Shown: positions 6,435-14,445 of the stretch, one piece after another
Position numbering within the stretch: the stretch's first letter is position 1
How the letters are laid out: every line of letters starts with the position of its first letter
Assembly: GCA_045118975.1 (NCBI GenBank)
Contig: JBGVCT010000015.1
Coordinates: forward strand, 1 to 26,676
Direction of reading: 5' to 3'
Origin: RGIG6178 sp045118975
GTDB lineage: Bacteria > Bacillota_I > Bacilli_A > RFN20 > DUOF01
Length of the DNA: 26,676 nt
Made by a program: the position numbers and the translations under genes
Notes under the pieces: model-generated
Databases searched by the model: none
What the model saw: only the letters and a program-made list of their open reading frames with translations
Told to the model about the DNA's origin: nothing

Positions 6435-7253
6435 TTAAGCGTTAGTTGTTTCTTCTGTTTTTGTTTCTTCACTTAAAGCAGCATCCATAGTTACTTCACC
6501 TTCAGCATCTGGAGTATATGCAACTACAGTTTCTCCACCTCTAGCTTCTACTACAGCATCAGCCATTACGCTTACAAGTAATTTAACAGACTTAGTTGCA
6601 TCGTCATTACCAGGAATTACGAAGTCTAAATCATCTGGATCACTATTTGTATCAGCGATACCGAATACAGGAATATTTAATTTTCTTGCTTCTAATACAG
6701 CGTTATGATCAACACGAGAATCTACAACAAAGATAGCATCTGGTACTTTTCTCATTTCTTTAATACCACCTAAGTTTTTCTCTAATTTTTCAGCTTCTTT
6801 TCTTAAACCGATAACTTCAATCTTAGGAAGAACTTCAAATGTTCCATCTTCTTCCATCTTCTCGATGTCTTTTAATCTCTTAATACTTCTTTGAACAGTC
6901 TTAAAGTTAGTCATAGTTCCACCTAACCATCTGTTAGTTACATAGAAAGATCCACTTCTTAAAGCTTCTTCTCTAATGATTTCTTGGCTAGTTCTTTTAG
7001 TACCTACGAATAATACTTTACCACCATTTTCAGCAATTTTCTTTAATTCAGCATAAGCTGTTTCAATTAAACTAGCTGATTTTTCTAAATCGATTATATA
7101 TATACCATTTCTTGCAGTATAAATATACTTCTTCATTTTAGGATTCCAACGTCCTGTTTTGTGTCCAAAGTGAACACCAGCTTCTAATAATTTTCTAGTT
7201 GTAATAACTGGAGCTGTATCAGTTACTATAACGTTTTGAGTTTCTTCTGCCAT
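6435..7253 (-). CDS. rpsB: 30S ribosomal protein S2
   Basis: The 272-residue product matches S2: LLEAGVHFGHKTGRWNPKMKKYIYTARNGIYIIDL near the N-terminus, RWLGGTMTNFKTVQ in the middle, and PDAIFVVDSRVDHNAVLEARKLNIPVFGIADTNSDP toward the C-terminus. S2 joins late in 30S assembly at the head-body junction. The C-terminal tail (about 235-272) is acidic and Thr/Glu-rich (VTMDAALSEETKTEETTNA), a common variable extension. AAAGGAG sits eight bases before the ATG. It heads the rpsB-tsf-pyrH-frr operon behind a structured leader of roughly 130 nt. Confidence 0.97.
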   Translation of the reverse strand: MAEETQNVIVTDTAPVITTRKLLEAGVHFGHKTGRWNPKMKKYIYTARNGIYIIDLEKSASLIETAYAELKKIAENGGKVLFVGTKRTSQEIIREEALRSGSFYVTNRWLGGTMTNFKTVQRSIKRLKDIEKMEEDGTFEVLPKIEVIGLRKEAEKLEKNLGGIKEMRKVPDAIFVVDSRVDHNAVLEARKLNIPVFGIADTNSDPDDLDFVIPGNDDATKSVKLLVSVMADAVVEARGGETVVAYTPDAEGEVTMDAALSEETKTEETTNA

Positions 7254-7382
7254 ATTCTAGGCTCCTTTCTTTTGTTTAACCTCCATTAACAATTACTTCC
7301 ACTTCTATCAATGGCACCTTTGCCCAAGAAGCACTTGAAAGCAACTAACAGTTAATGTGCGTATTTGGCTGGACTCACAGCC
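7254..7382 (-). promoter_or_regulatory. rpsB 5' leader, candidate S2 autoregulatory RNA
   Basis: The untranslated leader (about 129 nt) between the rpsB promoter and ATG is structured. A GGCT/AGCC hairpin forms near its 5' end. CATTAAC (7357-7351) can pair with GTTAATG (7290-7284), enclosing a central region, and inside it GGCA/TGCC closes a 4-nt loop. The 3' arm of the long-range stem runs into a GGAGG at about 7285-7280, with the real AAAGGAG downstream. rpsB leaders that bind S2 are known in several bacteria; assignment here rests on position and foldability only. Confidence 0.5.
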
Positions 7383-7388
7383 TTTGCT

Positions 7389-7418
7389 ATTCTAACACAA
7401 ACCTAATTTATTATGCAA
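7389..7418 (-). promoter_or_regulatory. rpsB operon promoter
   Basis: TTGCAT (7418-7413), 18-bp spacer and TAGAAT (7394-7389) with an upstream TGT making an extended -10, on the minus strand. Confidence 0.7.
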
Positions 7419-7430
7419 CACCTAAAATGC

Positions 7431-7460
7431 AAAAAAAGCGCATTCAATTACGAATACGCT
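7431..7460 (-). terminator. terminator of the 664-aa gene
   Basis: AGCGTATTC/GAATGCGCT 9-bp stem (one G-U) with a 6-nt loop, followed by six or seven U on the minus strand, between the 664-aa gene and the rpsB promoter. Confidence 0.85.
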
Positions 7461-7486
7461 CTTTATATTATATATTACTATATATA

Positions 7487-9481
7487 TTATCTGCCTCCAG
7501 GAGTGTTTGGATCCTTTTTCTTCATCTTAATAGATACAGAGGCAGGTTTTTTAATATGTTTAACAACAGGTATCTTTGAAGGATCACTTTCTGCAGTTAC
7601 AGTAAATGATTTAACACCCTCTCTAAGATATGATTGAACTTTTCCAAGTGCTTTATCTAAATCTCCAGTATTAAGTTTTCCTCCTTTTGGTCCTGTTCTT
7701 TCAATTGATAACTCATATTCAATTTCACCAATTTTAACATCAAGAGTGACTGCATCAGCATTAATGTGACTCTTCACCACGCTAATAGCATTGTCAATTT
7801 CATCTTCAACAGTTCTAGTTTCCTCAGCAACAGGTGTTACAGGTTCTTCTACTACAACATCTCTTCTTTCTTCCTCAACAGGTGTTACAGGAGTAGAACC
7901 AGCAGTTTCACTTCTAGTAGCAAAAGCAACACGCTTTTTAGGTAACTCAACTCCAATTCTAGATAATACCCCAGACATTATATGTGATAGTGGATTATCT
8001 TTTGATAAACCAATATTTCTTGCAAAATCTTGTATATCTCTTTTTCCGGTGATTGAAGTAGTCTCAACTCCTTCTCCACGCTTTGCTTTTCTATCACGAG
8101 AACTAGCTATGCTAGTTTGTTCATCAATACCTCTCATTAATATATCTAAAAGTCTCTCTGCCATCTTAGGATGGTCACCAAGAAGGTTTTCATGTTCTCT
8201 ATTAACATAAGCTATCATTTCTGCACGTTTAGTCTTATCATTCCATTTTTCCCTATTAGCAGTCAAATACTTCATTAGCTTAACTCTATTTGTTTCATTA
8301 TACTTATTCATAAATGTCTTATTAGCACCTAGTGCTCTAGCAGCATTTATTCCCACAACAGTACCAGTTCCACCTAATACAGGTAATAATGTATTCCATA
8401 TTCTTCCATTTGCAACTAATTGCTCTAGTACTTTTCCCACAGTAGGATCAGCCATTCCATCCAAAACATTTACTCCAACGTGAACTCCAACAATAGCAAG
8501 TGCAATTGCTCCAGCAATTAGCCCTCTTCTTGCATTGCGACCTGCAGTATTCACACCAACAGCAAATGCTTTTGTGTTATCCAAAGATGCTGCAAGTATA
8601 TCAGGATCTTCAGCTAAATTCTTCTTATACTTAATTAACTCTTCACGAATTGTTTTTTCATCATGTTGATTTTTCAAACTTTCAAGCAACTTCTTTTGAA
8701 GTTCTGGATCAGTCTTAATCGCTTTATTAGTAATCAATGAATCCTTAGGAAATAAAGCTGGATTATTTTGATACACCCATTGCAAATCTGAAATTTGTTG
8801 TGTAGTAAGTTGCTTAATCTTACCAGTTTTAATTCCAGCTAGTAAACTATAGTATTTAAACGGTGCAGCCGTATCTCTTCTTAATTTTGCATGAGAAGGG
8901 TTATCTAATAATTTATATATTTCTGAATTTTCTTCTCTTAGATGCAAATATTTTTCTAAGTTAACAGCATTTGTATATACCTTGGCTAATGAAACATTAT
9001 TTTTCTTTGCATTATCATGATCTGTTGAATCCAAACTAGAAACTAATGTTGAGTTGTCAACATACTCAGAAAATAAACCTGCAACCTTATCAAATCCTTT
9101 AGCTTTTTCTCCAAATGTCTTTGCACCAATTGCTTCATCTGCAACAGCAACAAGTACATCAGCTTTATCATCACCCTCAGTGGAACGATAATAAAATGTT
9201 CCTCCAAGTGGACTGCTTGCACCTTTTCTAGATAAGTTATCTTTTAATTCTTCCAAACAGCCATCTATCTTATTATTTAAACCATCAACTTTTAATATTA
9301 GTTCATTATAAATTTCTTGTTTTTCTCCAGCCTTCAAACTACCCTTCAAGCCACTTTGAGCACGCGCAATAATATCAGCGATATCATCGCCAAAATATTT
9401 AGCAGCAGGTGACTCACTATAGTCTGCTATAATTTGATTAAAGTACGCATCTAGCTGTGCTTTGGTTAACTTCTTAGCCAT
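7487..9481 (-). CDS. large hypothetical protein with central membrane hairpin
   Basis: No family recognised. The start is the ATG of MAKKLTKAQ, six bases after GAGGTG; the longer frame beginning at a GTG inside that site is unlikely. The 664-residue protein has four visible parts. A long charged helical N-terminus (about 1-315, many Lys/Asp/Glu, no signal peptide) comes first. Two hydrophobic segments follow at about 319-341 (GLIAGAIALAIVGVHVGVNV) and 360-384 (IWNTLLPVLGGTGTVVGINA). A charged stretch then leads to a Pro/Val/Glu linker with a repeated TPV motif (about 550-585). A small, probably folded alpha/beta C-terminal domain and a Lys/Pro tail end the protein. It has its own strong promoter and terminator, so it is a single-gene unit. 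It is probably an inner-membrane-anchored protein with large cytoplasmic regions. Confidence 0.75.
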   Translation of the reverse strand: MAKKLTKAQLDAYFNQIIADYSESPAAKYFGDDIADIIARAQSGLKGSLKAGEKQEIYNELILKVDGLNNKIDGCLEELKDNLSRKGASSPLGGTFYYRSTEGDDKADVLVAVADEAIGAKTFGEKAKGFDKVAGLFSEYVDNSTLVSSLDSTDHDNAKKNNVSLAKVYTNAVNLEKYLHLREENSEIYKLLDNPSHAKLRRDTAAPFKYYSLLAGIKTGKIKQLTTQQISDLQWVYQNNPALFPKDSLITNKAIKTDPELQKKLLESLKNQHDEKTIREELIKYKKNLAEDPDILAASLDNTKAFAVGVNTAGRNARRGLIAGAIALAIVGVHVGVNVLDGMADPTVGKVLEQLVANGRIWNTLLPVLGGTGTVVGINAARALGANKTFMNKYNETNRVKLMKYLTANREKWNDKTKRAEMIAYVNREHENLLGDHPKMAERLLDILMRGIDEQTSIASSRDRKAKRGEGVETTSITGKRDIQDFARNIGLSKDNPLSHIMSGVLSRIGVELPKKRVAFATRSETAGSTPVTPVEEERRDVVVEEPVTPVAEETRTVEDEIDNAISVVKSHINADAVTLDVKIGEIEYELSIERTGPKGGKLNTGDLDKALGKVQSYLREGVKSFTVTAESDPSKIPVVKHIKKPASVSIKMKKKDPNTPGGR

Positions 9482-9519
9482 ACGTAACACCTCATTTCGC
9501 CTAATACAGGTTAATTAAT

Positions 9520-9547
9520 ATTATATAACAATTGTTTCAATAGTCAA
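9520..9547 (-). promoter_or_regulatory. promoter of the 664-aa gene
   Basis: TTGACT (9547-9542), 16-bp spacer, TATAAT (9525-9520) on the minus strand: one of the strongest matches to the sigma-A consensus in the window. It begins 14 bases past the xerC stop. Confidence 0.75.
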
Positions 9548-9561
9548 GTTATAAACATAGT

Positions 9562-10437
9562 TTATCCACTCGATTTACCAACACGCGGATGAAAGGACTT
9601 ATATACCCTTGTAAGTTCACTTTTTGCCACATGCGTGTATATTTGTGTGGCATTCAAACTATCATGTCCCAATAATTCTTGTAAAACACGGATATCCATA
9701 CCATTATTTAATAATTTTGTTGCAAATGTGTGCCTTAACATATGCGGATGTAACTTGTCGTGACCTAAATATTTCTTTGAAATATTTTTAAGTATCAATT
9801 CTACACCTCTATTGGTTAATCTATCCCCATTTTTATTCACAAGCAAATAATCACAATTATCCACTCTGTTTTTTAAATATAATTCTATAAGTTCTTTACA
9901 CCTTTTAGAATATATTACATATCTTTCCTTACTCCCTTTACCATGAATCTTAAATACGCTTTCACAATTATTATAATCATTCCTTTTTAAAGATGTGAGT
10001 TCACTGAGTCTTAAACCACTAGAATATAATAAATTGATAATCAAATCATTTCTAATATCTAATAGATTTTCGTGTGCAATATTTAAGATTTTTTCTAATT
10101 CATCATCATGAAGATATTCAGGTATACTAACATCTTTTTTTGGCAATGAAATAGAAGCAAGAAAATCACAATTGATTTCTTTATATTTCTTCAAATATTT
10201 ACCATAACTTTTTATTGAAGATAACTTCCTAGAAATAGTTCTCTTTGACGCCCCTGATATAAAAAGTTTAGAAAAATAACTTTGAACACTCATTCTATCA
10301 ACACTGACTTTTTCACTTTCAATATATTCAAAAAACAGTGTCAAATCTCTTTTATAGGCTAAGACAGTATGAAGAGAATATCTCTTTTCATTGGACAAAT
10401 AATGATAAAAATCATTTAAATATTGGCTATTCATCAT
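9562..10437 (-). CDS. xerC: XerC-type tyrosine recombinase
   Basis: The 291-residue protein has the two-domain plan of Xer recombinases: an N-terminal SAM-like core-binding domain (about 1-95) and a C-terminal catalytic domain. All catalytic residues are visible: R143 (SSGLRLSEL), K167 (HGKGSKER), H232 and R235 (HMLRHTFAT), H258 (LLGHDS) and nucleophile Y267 (IYTHV). It is likely the chromosome-dimer resolution enzyme acting at dif, because it overlaps trmFO exactly as codV/xerC follows trmFO in Bacillota. Its start ATGATGAATAG contains the trmFO stop, an 11-base overlap implying translational coupling. A mobile-element integrase is the alternative but the context argues against it. No terminator is visible before the next promoter. 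Confidence 0.92.
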   Translation of the reverse strand: MMNSQYLNDFYHYLSNEKRYSLHTVLAYKRDLTLFFEYIESEKVSVDRMSVQSYFSKLFISGASKRTISRKLSSIKSYGKYLKKYKEINCDFLASISLPKKDVSIPEYLHDDELEKILNIAHENLLDIRNDLIINLLYSSGLRLSELTSLKRNDYNNCESVFKIHGKGSKERYVIYSKRCKELIELYLKNRVDNCDYLLVNKNGDRLTNRGVELILKNISKKYLGHDKLHPHMLRHTFATKLLNNGMDIRVLQELLGHDSLNATQIYTHVAKSELTRVYKSFHPRVGKSSG

Positions 10438-11713
10438 ATTTTTCTTTCCATTCCTTTAAACTTTCAAGAGATTTCCTTGCTATTTCAAGTTTATCTTTAT
10501 CCCTATTAACAAGTATTCCATAATTAGAATTCATTGGTCTAAAATGCTTCTCACTCGCATTACAAATATAACTAATTAAACTACCTAAAATTGTTTCTTT
10601 AGGAAGATCTATTAGTTCTTTTTCCTCTAAACTTCTAACAGCATTAATAGCAGCAATTATTGCGCTAGCACTAGATTCTATATATCCCTCAACGCCACTA
10701 ATCTGTCCTGCAAAAAACACATTTTTATGTTCCTTTAATTGCATATAAAAATTCAGATGCTTAGGTGCATTAATATATGTATTTCTATGCATTACTCCAT
10801 AACGATATATCTTTGCGTTTTCAAGACCGGGAATCATCTTAAAAACTCTATCTTGTTCTTTAAACAATAGATTTGTTTGAAAGCCAACAATATTATATAG
10901 ATCTCCCACCGCATTATCTTGTCTTAATTGGACAACCGCAAATGGTTTACTCCCATCTGGAGGAGTAATTCCAACTGGCTTCATTGGCCCAAAAGTAAGT
11001 GACTTAAAACCACCTTTAGCAATAGATTCTATAGGTTGGCAAGCATCAAAGTGAAGTTCTTTTTCAAATTCATGCAATGGCACTCTTTCTGCTTTTATTA
11101 ATTCATTGTAAAATTCAAAAAATTGTTCTTTAGTAAACGGGCAATTTATATAATCAGCATCCCCTTTATCATATCTAGATTGTTTGAAAGCAACATTAAA
11201 ATTAATACTATTTGTCTCTATGATTGGACTAGAAGCATCATAGAAATACAAATGTTCTTCATTTAGAAGTGTTGCTATTTCCTTACTTAAATCATCACTT
11301 GTTAAAGGCCCTGTAGCAACAATTGTTATTCCCTCTGGAATCTTTTTTATTTCCCCATAAATAACTTCAATTAATGGATTGCTTTTTATTTCTTTTGTTA
11401 TATATTCAGAAAAAGCCTCCCTGTCAACGCTTAATGCTTGACCAGCCTTTACACTATTATTATCAGCCGCCCTTATAATCAAACTATCCAACAATCTCAT
11501 TTCTTCTTTTAATAATCCACTAGCATTTTCAAGTGAACTACTTTTTAAAGAGTTAGAACACACAAGTTCCCCAAATTTATCACTATGATGGGCAGGCGTG
11601 TTTTTTACTGGCCTCATTTCATAAAGTCTAACATTGATACCTCTTTTGGCAATTTGATAAGCAGCTTCACTCCCTGCCAATCCTGCTCCAATTACATTTA
11701 TGTACTTTTTCAT
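10427..11713 (-). CDS. trmFO: methylenetetrahydrofolate-tRNA-(uracil-5-)-methyltransferase TrmFO
   Basis: The 428-residue protein begins with an FAD-binding Rossmann motif (INVIGAGLAGSEAAY) and continues with the TrmFO-specific EMRP, HHSDKFGELVCSNSLKSSS and FTFGPMKPVG-like (LTFGPMKPVGI) motifs. The C-terminal FFAGQISGVEGYIESSASA completes the FAD site. It methylates U54 in the T-loop of tRNA, using methylene-THF as carbon donor and FAD as cofactor; this route is used mainly by Gram-positive bacteria in place of TrmA. I start at ATG (MKKYINV) after GGTGAT rather than at the upstream TTG. It is co-transcribed with xerC and is divergent from the SUKH gene. Confidence 0.95.
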   Translation of the reverse strand: MKKYINVIGAGLAGSEAAYQIAKRGINVRLYEMRPVKNTPAHHSDKFGELVCSNSLKSSSLENASGLLKEEMRLLDSLIIRAADNNSVKAGQALSVDREAFSEYITKEIKSNPLIEVIYGEIKKIPEGITIVATGPLTSDDLSKEIATLLNEEHLYFYDASSPIIETNSINFNVAFKQSRYDKGDADYINCPFTKEQFFEFYNELIKAERVPLHEFEKELHFDACQPIESIAKGGFKSLTFGPMKPVGITPPDGSKPFAVVQLRQDNAVGDLYNIVGFQTNLLFKEQDRVFKMIPGLENAKIYRYGVMHRNTYINAPKHLNFYMQLKEHKNVFFAGQISGVEGYIESSASAIIAAINAVRSLEEKELIDLPKETILGSLISYICNASEKHFRPMNSNYGILVNRDKDKLEIARKSLESLKEWKEKYDE

Positions 11714-11729
11714 AACTATCACCAAAACA

Positions 11730-11738
11730 ATTCTATCA
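11730..11738 (-). promoter_or_regulatory. extended -10 promoter candidate for trmFO-xerC
   Basis: TGA-TAGAAT on the minus strand without a recognisable -35 at the right spacing. It faces the SUKH promoter, whose -35 begins only 18 bases away, so the two promoters may interfere. Confidence 0.4.
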
Positions 11739-11755
11739 CAAAAAGAGGATTATCA

Positions 11756-11784
11756 TTGATTAAACATTACAAAATTAATAAAAT
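11756..11784 (+). promoter_or_regulatory. promoter of the SUKH gene
   Basis: TTGATT (11756-11761), 17-bp spacer, TAAAAT (11779-11784), 20 bases before the ATG. Confidence 0.6.
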
Positions 11785-11803
11785 TGATAATAGGAGTGAT
11801 ATT

Positions 11804-12478
11804 ATGGCGCTAAAAGAAATGTCTCTTGCAGAAGTTTTAGAAAGAACAAGTGGTACTCAATACTTTCCAGTATTTGTACAACTAGTTGGAAAAACTAATG
11901 ATTTACTTTTATATAGAGGAATAACTAAAGAAGATGCTCACTATATTGACGAGTTAGAAGATCAATTAGGATGGAATATTGGTTCAAACTATATTGAATT
12001 CTTACAGGTTACAAACGGTGGTATCATGTCTGGAATGAAATTCTATTCCCTTGATAACAAAGAAAATATTGATAGCTTATATTATAGAAACTTTAAAACT
12101 GACACAAGAAAGAAATTAAAATTGCCTCATACCTCATTAATTATTGGTGAATATGAAAATGGTGTTATTACTTTTGATACCGATGAAGATGATGAAGATG
12201 GTTCATTCACTTTGATGGATATCTATAATAGAGAAAAATTAGACTTTGCATTTTTAGAGGATTTGATCACATTTAGATTCTACTTTAGGCTTATAGAAGC
12301 AGGTAAAAAAAAACAAGAAGAGAAGGAAAAGCTTAAGTTAGCAAAAAAGAAGCTACATGATCAAATTGTAAAAGAAAATAAAGCAAGAAAAAAAGCAAGT
12401 GATAAAGCTAGAATGGGTATCACAAAAAGATCAAGCAAAGAAACACTTGCAAAAATGGAAAAGAAATCAAAAAGATAA
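11804..12478 (+). CDS. SMI1/KNR4 (SUKH) domain protein with basic C-terminal tail
   Basis: The 224-residue protein carries the SUKH signature near residues 57-73 (WNIGSNYIEFLQVTNGG), normally the helix-strand motif LPxxYxxFLxxxNGG. The domain runs on with MSGMKFYSLDNKENI and ends in an acidic loop (TDEDDEDGSF, 126-135). SUKH domains occur in immunity proteins of contact-dependent and polymorphic toxins and in cytosolic regulators. Residues 165-224 form a Lys-rich, probably helical tail that is unusual for immunity proteins and could bind nucleic acid. GGAG precedes the ATG; the longer upstream frame overlapping trmFO is spurious. It has its own promoter and terminator, and no toxin gene is adjacent. 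Confidence 0.8.
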   Translation: MALKEMSLAEVLERTSGTQYFPVFVQLVGKTNDLLLYRGITKEDAHYIDELEDQLGWNIGSNYIEFLQVTNGGIMSGMKFYSLDNKENIDSLYYRNFKTDTRKKLKLPHTSLIIGEYENGVITFDTDEDDEDGSFTLMDIYNREKLDFAFLEDLITFRFYFRLIEAGKKKQEEKEKLKLAKKKLHDQIVKENKARKKASDKARMGITKRSSKETLAKMEKKSKR

Positions 12479-12501
12479 GGGTTCACATTTGAATCCTTTT
12501 T
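12479..12501 (+). terminator. terminator after the SUKH gene
   Basis: GGGTTCA/TGAATCC stem (one G-U) with a 4-nt loop and a T run, starting on the base after the stop codon. Confidence 0.75.
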
Positions 12502-12538
12502 ATTTTTAAAAATATTTTTATCTGTAAAGCAAAAATGC

Positions 12539-12567
12539 TTGACAGCCAATCACAAGCACTGTATACT
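12539..12567 (+). promoter_or_regulatory. rpsP promoter
   Basis: TTGACA (12539-12544), 17-bp spacer, TATACT (12562-12567). The -35 matches the consensus exactly. Confidence 0.85.
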
Positions 12568-12595
12568 TGTTAGCGTAAATGGAGGTAAATATATT

Positions 12596-12883
12596 ATGGC
12601 AGTAAAACTTAGATTAGCAAGAACTGGTAGACATGGATATGCTTCTTACAGAGTAGTAGCAGCAGATTCACGTTATCCAAGAGATGGTAGATTCTTAGAA
12701 ATCGTTGGTACATACAATCCTAACACTAACCCTGCTACTGTTACTTTAAACAATGAAGTAGCTTTAAAATGGTTAAATAATGGTGCTCAACCAACTGATA
12801 CTGTTAAGAAATTATTCAAAGATGCTGGAATTATGAAAGCATTCCACGAATCAAAAAAAGCAACAACTACTAAAGGAGAATAA
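12596..12883 (+). CDS. rpsP: 30S ribosomal protein S16
   Basis: The 95-residue product has the S16 N-terminus MAVKLRLARTGRHGYASYRVVAADSR, then PRDGRFLEIVGTYNP, and the C-terminal VALKWLNNGAQPTDTVKKLF. S16 is an early 16S rRNA binder that stabilises the 30S body. GGAGG lies eight bases before the ATG. The reading frame upstream of this ATG is not coding. It forms an operon with khpA. In many Bacillota rimM, trmD and rplS follow, but here a terminator closes the unit after khpA. Confidence 0.97.
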   Translation: MAVKLRLARTGRHGYASYRVVAADSRYPRDGRFLEIVGTYNPNTNPATVTLNNEVALKWLNNGAQPTDTVKKLFKDAGIMKAFHESKKATTTKGE

Positions 12884-12888
12884 TTGTC

Positions 12889-13137
12889 ATGAACTATGAG
12901 CAAATTATCTTAGATATAGTTAGCCCACTAGTACACAAAAAAGATAGATTAAGAGTAATTCTTCTTGATCAAGAGAACTTACATGATTCAACATATATGA
13001 TATATTGCGATGAAAGTGATGTTGCTCGTCTTATTGGAAAAAAAGGTGTTGTGGCAGAAGCTATAAGAGAAGTAGTTAATGTAAGTGCTAAATTAAATAG
13101 CAAAAGAATCAGAGTAAAAATCGAAGGAAGAAAATAG
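12889..13137 (+). CDS. khpA: KH-domain RNA-binding protein KhpA
   Basis: The 82-residue protein is a single KH domain with the GxxG RNA-binding loop in LIGKKGVVAEAIREVV (about 46-61). It matches the KhpA/YlqC family in size and in its position directly after rpsP. KhpA dimerises and pairs with KhpB (Jag/EloR) to bind many mRNAs and influence cell elongation in Gram-positive cocci and bacilli. It starts five bases after the rpsP stop. Its ribosome binding site AAAGGAG overlaps the end of rpsP, so coupling is likely. Its TAG stop is inside the terminator stem. Confidence 0.92.
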   Translation: MNYEQIILDIVSPLVHKKDRLRVILLDQENLHDSTYMIYCDESDVARLIGKKGVVAEAIREVVNVSAKLNSKRIRVKIEGRK

Positions 13138-13158
13138 ATGTGAAAAACATCTATTTTT
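13132..13158 (+). terminator. terminator of rpsP-khpA, overlapping the stop codon
   Basis: AAATAGATG/CATCTATTT 9-bp stem with a 7-nt loop and T run; the khpA TAG lies in the 5' arm. thiI begins only 20 bases later with no visible promoter, so readthrough may feed thiI. Confidence 0.8.
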
Positions 13159-13178
13159 ATTTGTAAGGAGTGAAGTAT

Positions 13179-14369
13179 ATGGAATTTAAATACATAATGA
13201 TTAGATATGGCGAAATAGGTACTAAAGGAAAAAATAAAAAAAACTTTATCAAGTGTCTATACACTAATATTAAAAATGCTCTAAAAGAGGTTAAGGGAGT
13301 AAAAGTATATAATAAATACGATAGATTATATGTTGAATTAAATGGCATTAAACCTGAAGTTATTTACCATTATCTAGATATGATATCTGGTATAGCTTCA
13401 TATTCACCAGTTTACTTTGTTGAAAGCAAACAAGAAGAAATATGCGAATTAGTAAAAGAACTGGCACTTAATAGTGAATTCAACACTTTCAAAGTTAGCA
13501 CAAATAGAGCAGATAAAACATTCCCTATTACTTCAATGGATTTTAATAGAGTAGTTGCAGGTGTGATTTTAAGAAACAAAGAAAATATCAAAGTAGATTT
13601 ACATCATCCAAATGCAAACTTCCAAATAGAAATCAGAGAAGAAGGAACATATGTGTTTTTAGATAAATTCAAAGGATTAGGCGGCTATCCTCTTGGCATT
13701 GGAGGTAAGGCTCTTGCTTTATTAAGCGGTGGCATCGATTCCCCTGTGGCATGTTTTTATATGATGAAAAGAGGAGTTGCTCTAGAAACAATTCACTTCG
13801 CCTCATTCCCATATACAAGCAAAGCAGCAGAAGAAAAAGTTTATGATATTTTAGATAAATTAAATGTTATTCAACCTAGCATCACTTTACACATTGTACC
13901 TTTCACAAAGTTACAAGAAGAAATTTATAAACACGTAGATGAAAGTTACGCTATTACTATCATGAGAAGAATGATGGTAAGAATTGCTTCTGCTTGGGCA
14001 AAGAAGAGAAATTGTCTTGCTCTTGTAACTGGAGAAAGTGTTGGGCAAGTTGCATCACAAACACTAAACAGCATGTCAGTTATTAATGATGTTACTAATA
14101 CACCTATTATTAGACCAGTAGCGTGTTTTGATAAAGTCGAAATAATGGATGTGGCAAAAAGAATAGATACTTATGAAATATCAATTAGACCATTTGAAGA
14201 TTGTTGTACTATCTTCACTCCAAAAAATCCCGTAACTAAACCAACATTAGAAAAAGCTTTAGAATATGAAGCAAAATTCGATTATCAAAGTTTAATTGAT
14301 GAAATATTAAGTAATATTGAAACTAAAAATATTTACAAAGATTCTAGAGTAAATGATGACTTTTTATAA
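13179..14369 (+). CDS. thiI: tRNA 4-thiouridine synthase ThiI
   Basis: The 396-residue protein shows the three-part ThiI plan: an NFLD region with RYGEIGTKGKNKKNF at the N-terminus, a THUMP domain (about 60-165) and a PP-loop adenylating domain with LSGGIDSPVA (about 181-190). It ends soon after the EDCCTIFTPKNPVTKP segment, so the rhodanese domain of the E. coli enzyme is absent, as in Bacillus ThiI (about 401 aa). It adenylates U8 of tRNA for sulfur transfer and may also serve thiamine thiazole synthesis. The start is the ATG of MEFKYIM after AAGGAG; a GTG three codons upstream is less suitable. No cysteine desulfurase partner lies nearby. Confidence 0.95.
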   Translation: MEFKYIMIRYGEIGTKGKNKKNFIKCLYTNIKNALKEVKGVKVYNKYDRLYVELNGIKPEVIYHYLDMISGIASYSPVYFVESKQEEICELVKELALNSEFNTFKVSTNRADKTFPITSMDFNRVVAGVILRNKENIKVDLHHPNANFQIEIREEGTYVFLDKFKGLGGYPLGIGGKALALLSGGIDSPVACFYMMKRGVALETIHFASFPYTSKAAEEKVYDILDKLNVIQPSITLHIVPFTKLQEEIYKHVDESYAITIMRRMMVRIASAWAKKRNCLALVTGESVGQVASQTLNSMSVINDVTNTPIIRPVACFDKVEIMDVAKRIDTYEISIRPFEDCCTIFTPKNPVTKPTLEKALEYEAKFDYQSLIDEILSNIETKNIYKDSRVNDDFL

Positions 14370-14445
14370 GAGGAAATAATTGGTAATGATTTTTTTCATA
14401 ACTTTCAAACTCTTGCAAAAACTATTAATGCAGGAGGTGAAATAT

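Noticed and set aside
7828..7891. CRISPR-like or tandem repeat
   Set aside because: Only two copies of a 16-bp unit, in frame within a coding sequence and explained by a duplicated TPV linker motif.
9562..10437. Integrase of a mobile element or phage
   Set aside because: Although it is a tyrosine recombinase, its 11-base overlap with trmFO matches the conserved chromosomal xerC (codV) context and no attachment sites or phage genes are nearby.
11585..11803. N-terminal extension of the SUKH gene into trmFO
   Set aside because: The extension is antisense to trmFO, crosses the SUKH promoter, and the GGAG-preceded ATG at 11804 is clearly the start.
14370..14445. Sigma-G promoter for the spore protein gene
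   Set aside because: CATAACT-like sequences occur but no pair of -35/-10 elements at the right spacing was convincing.
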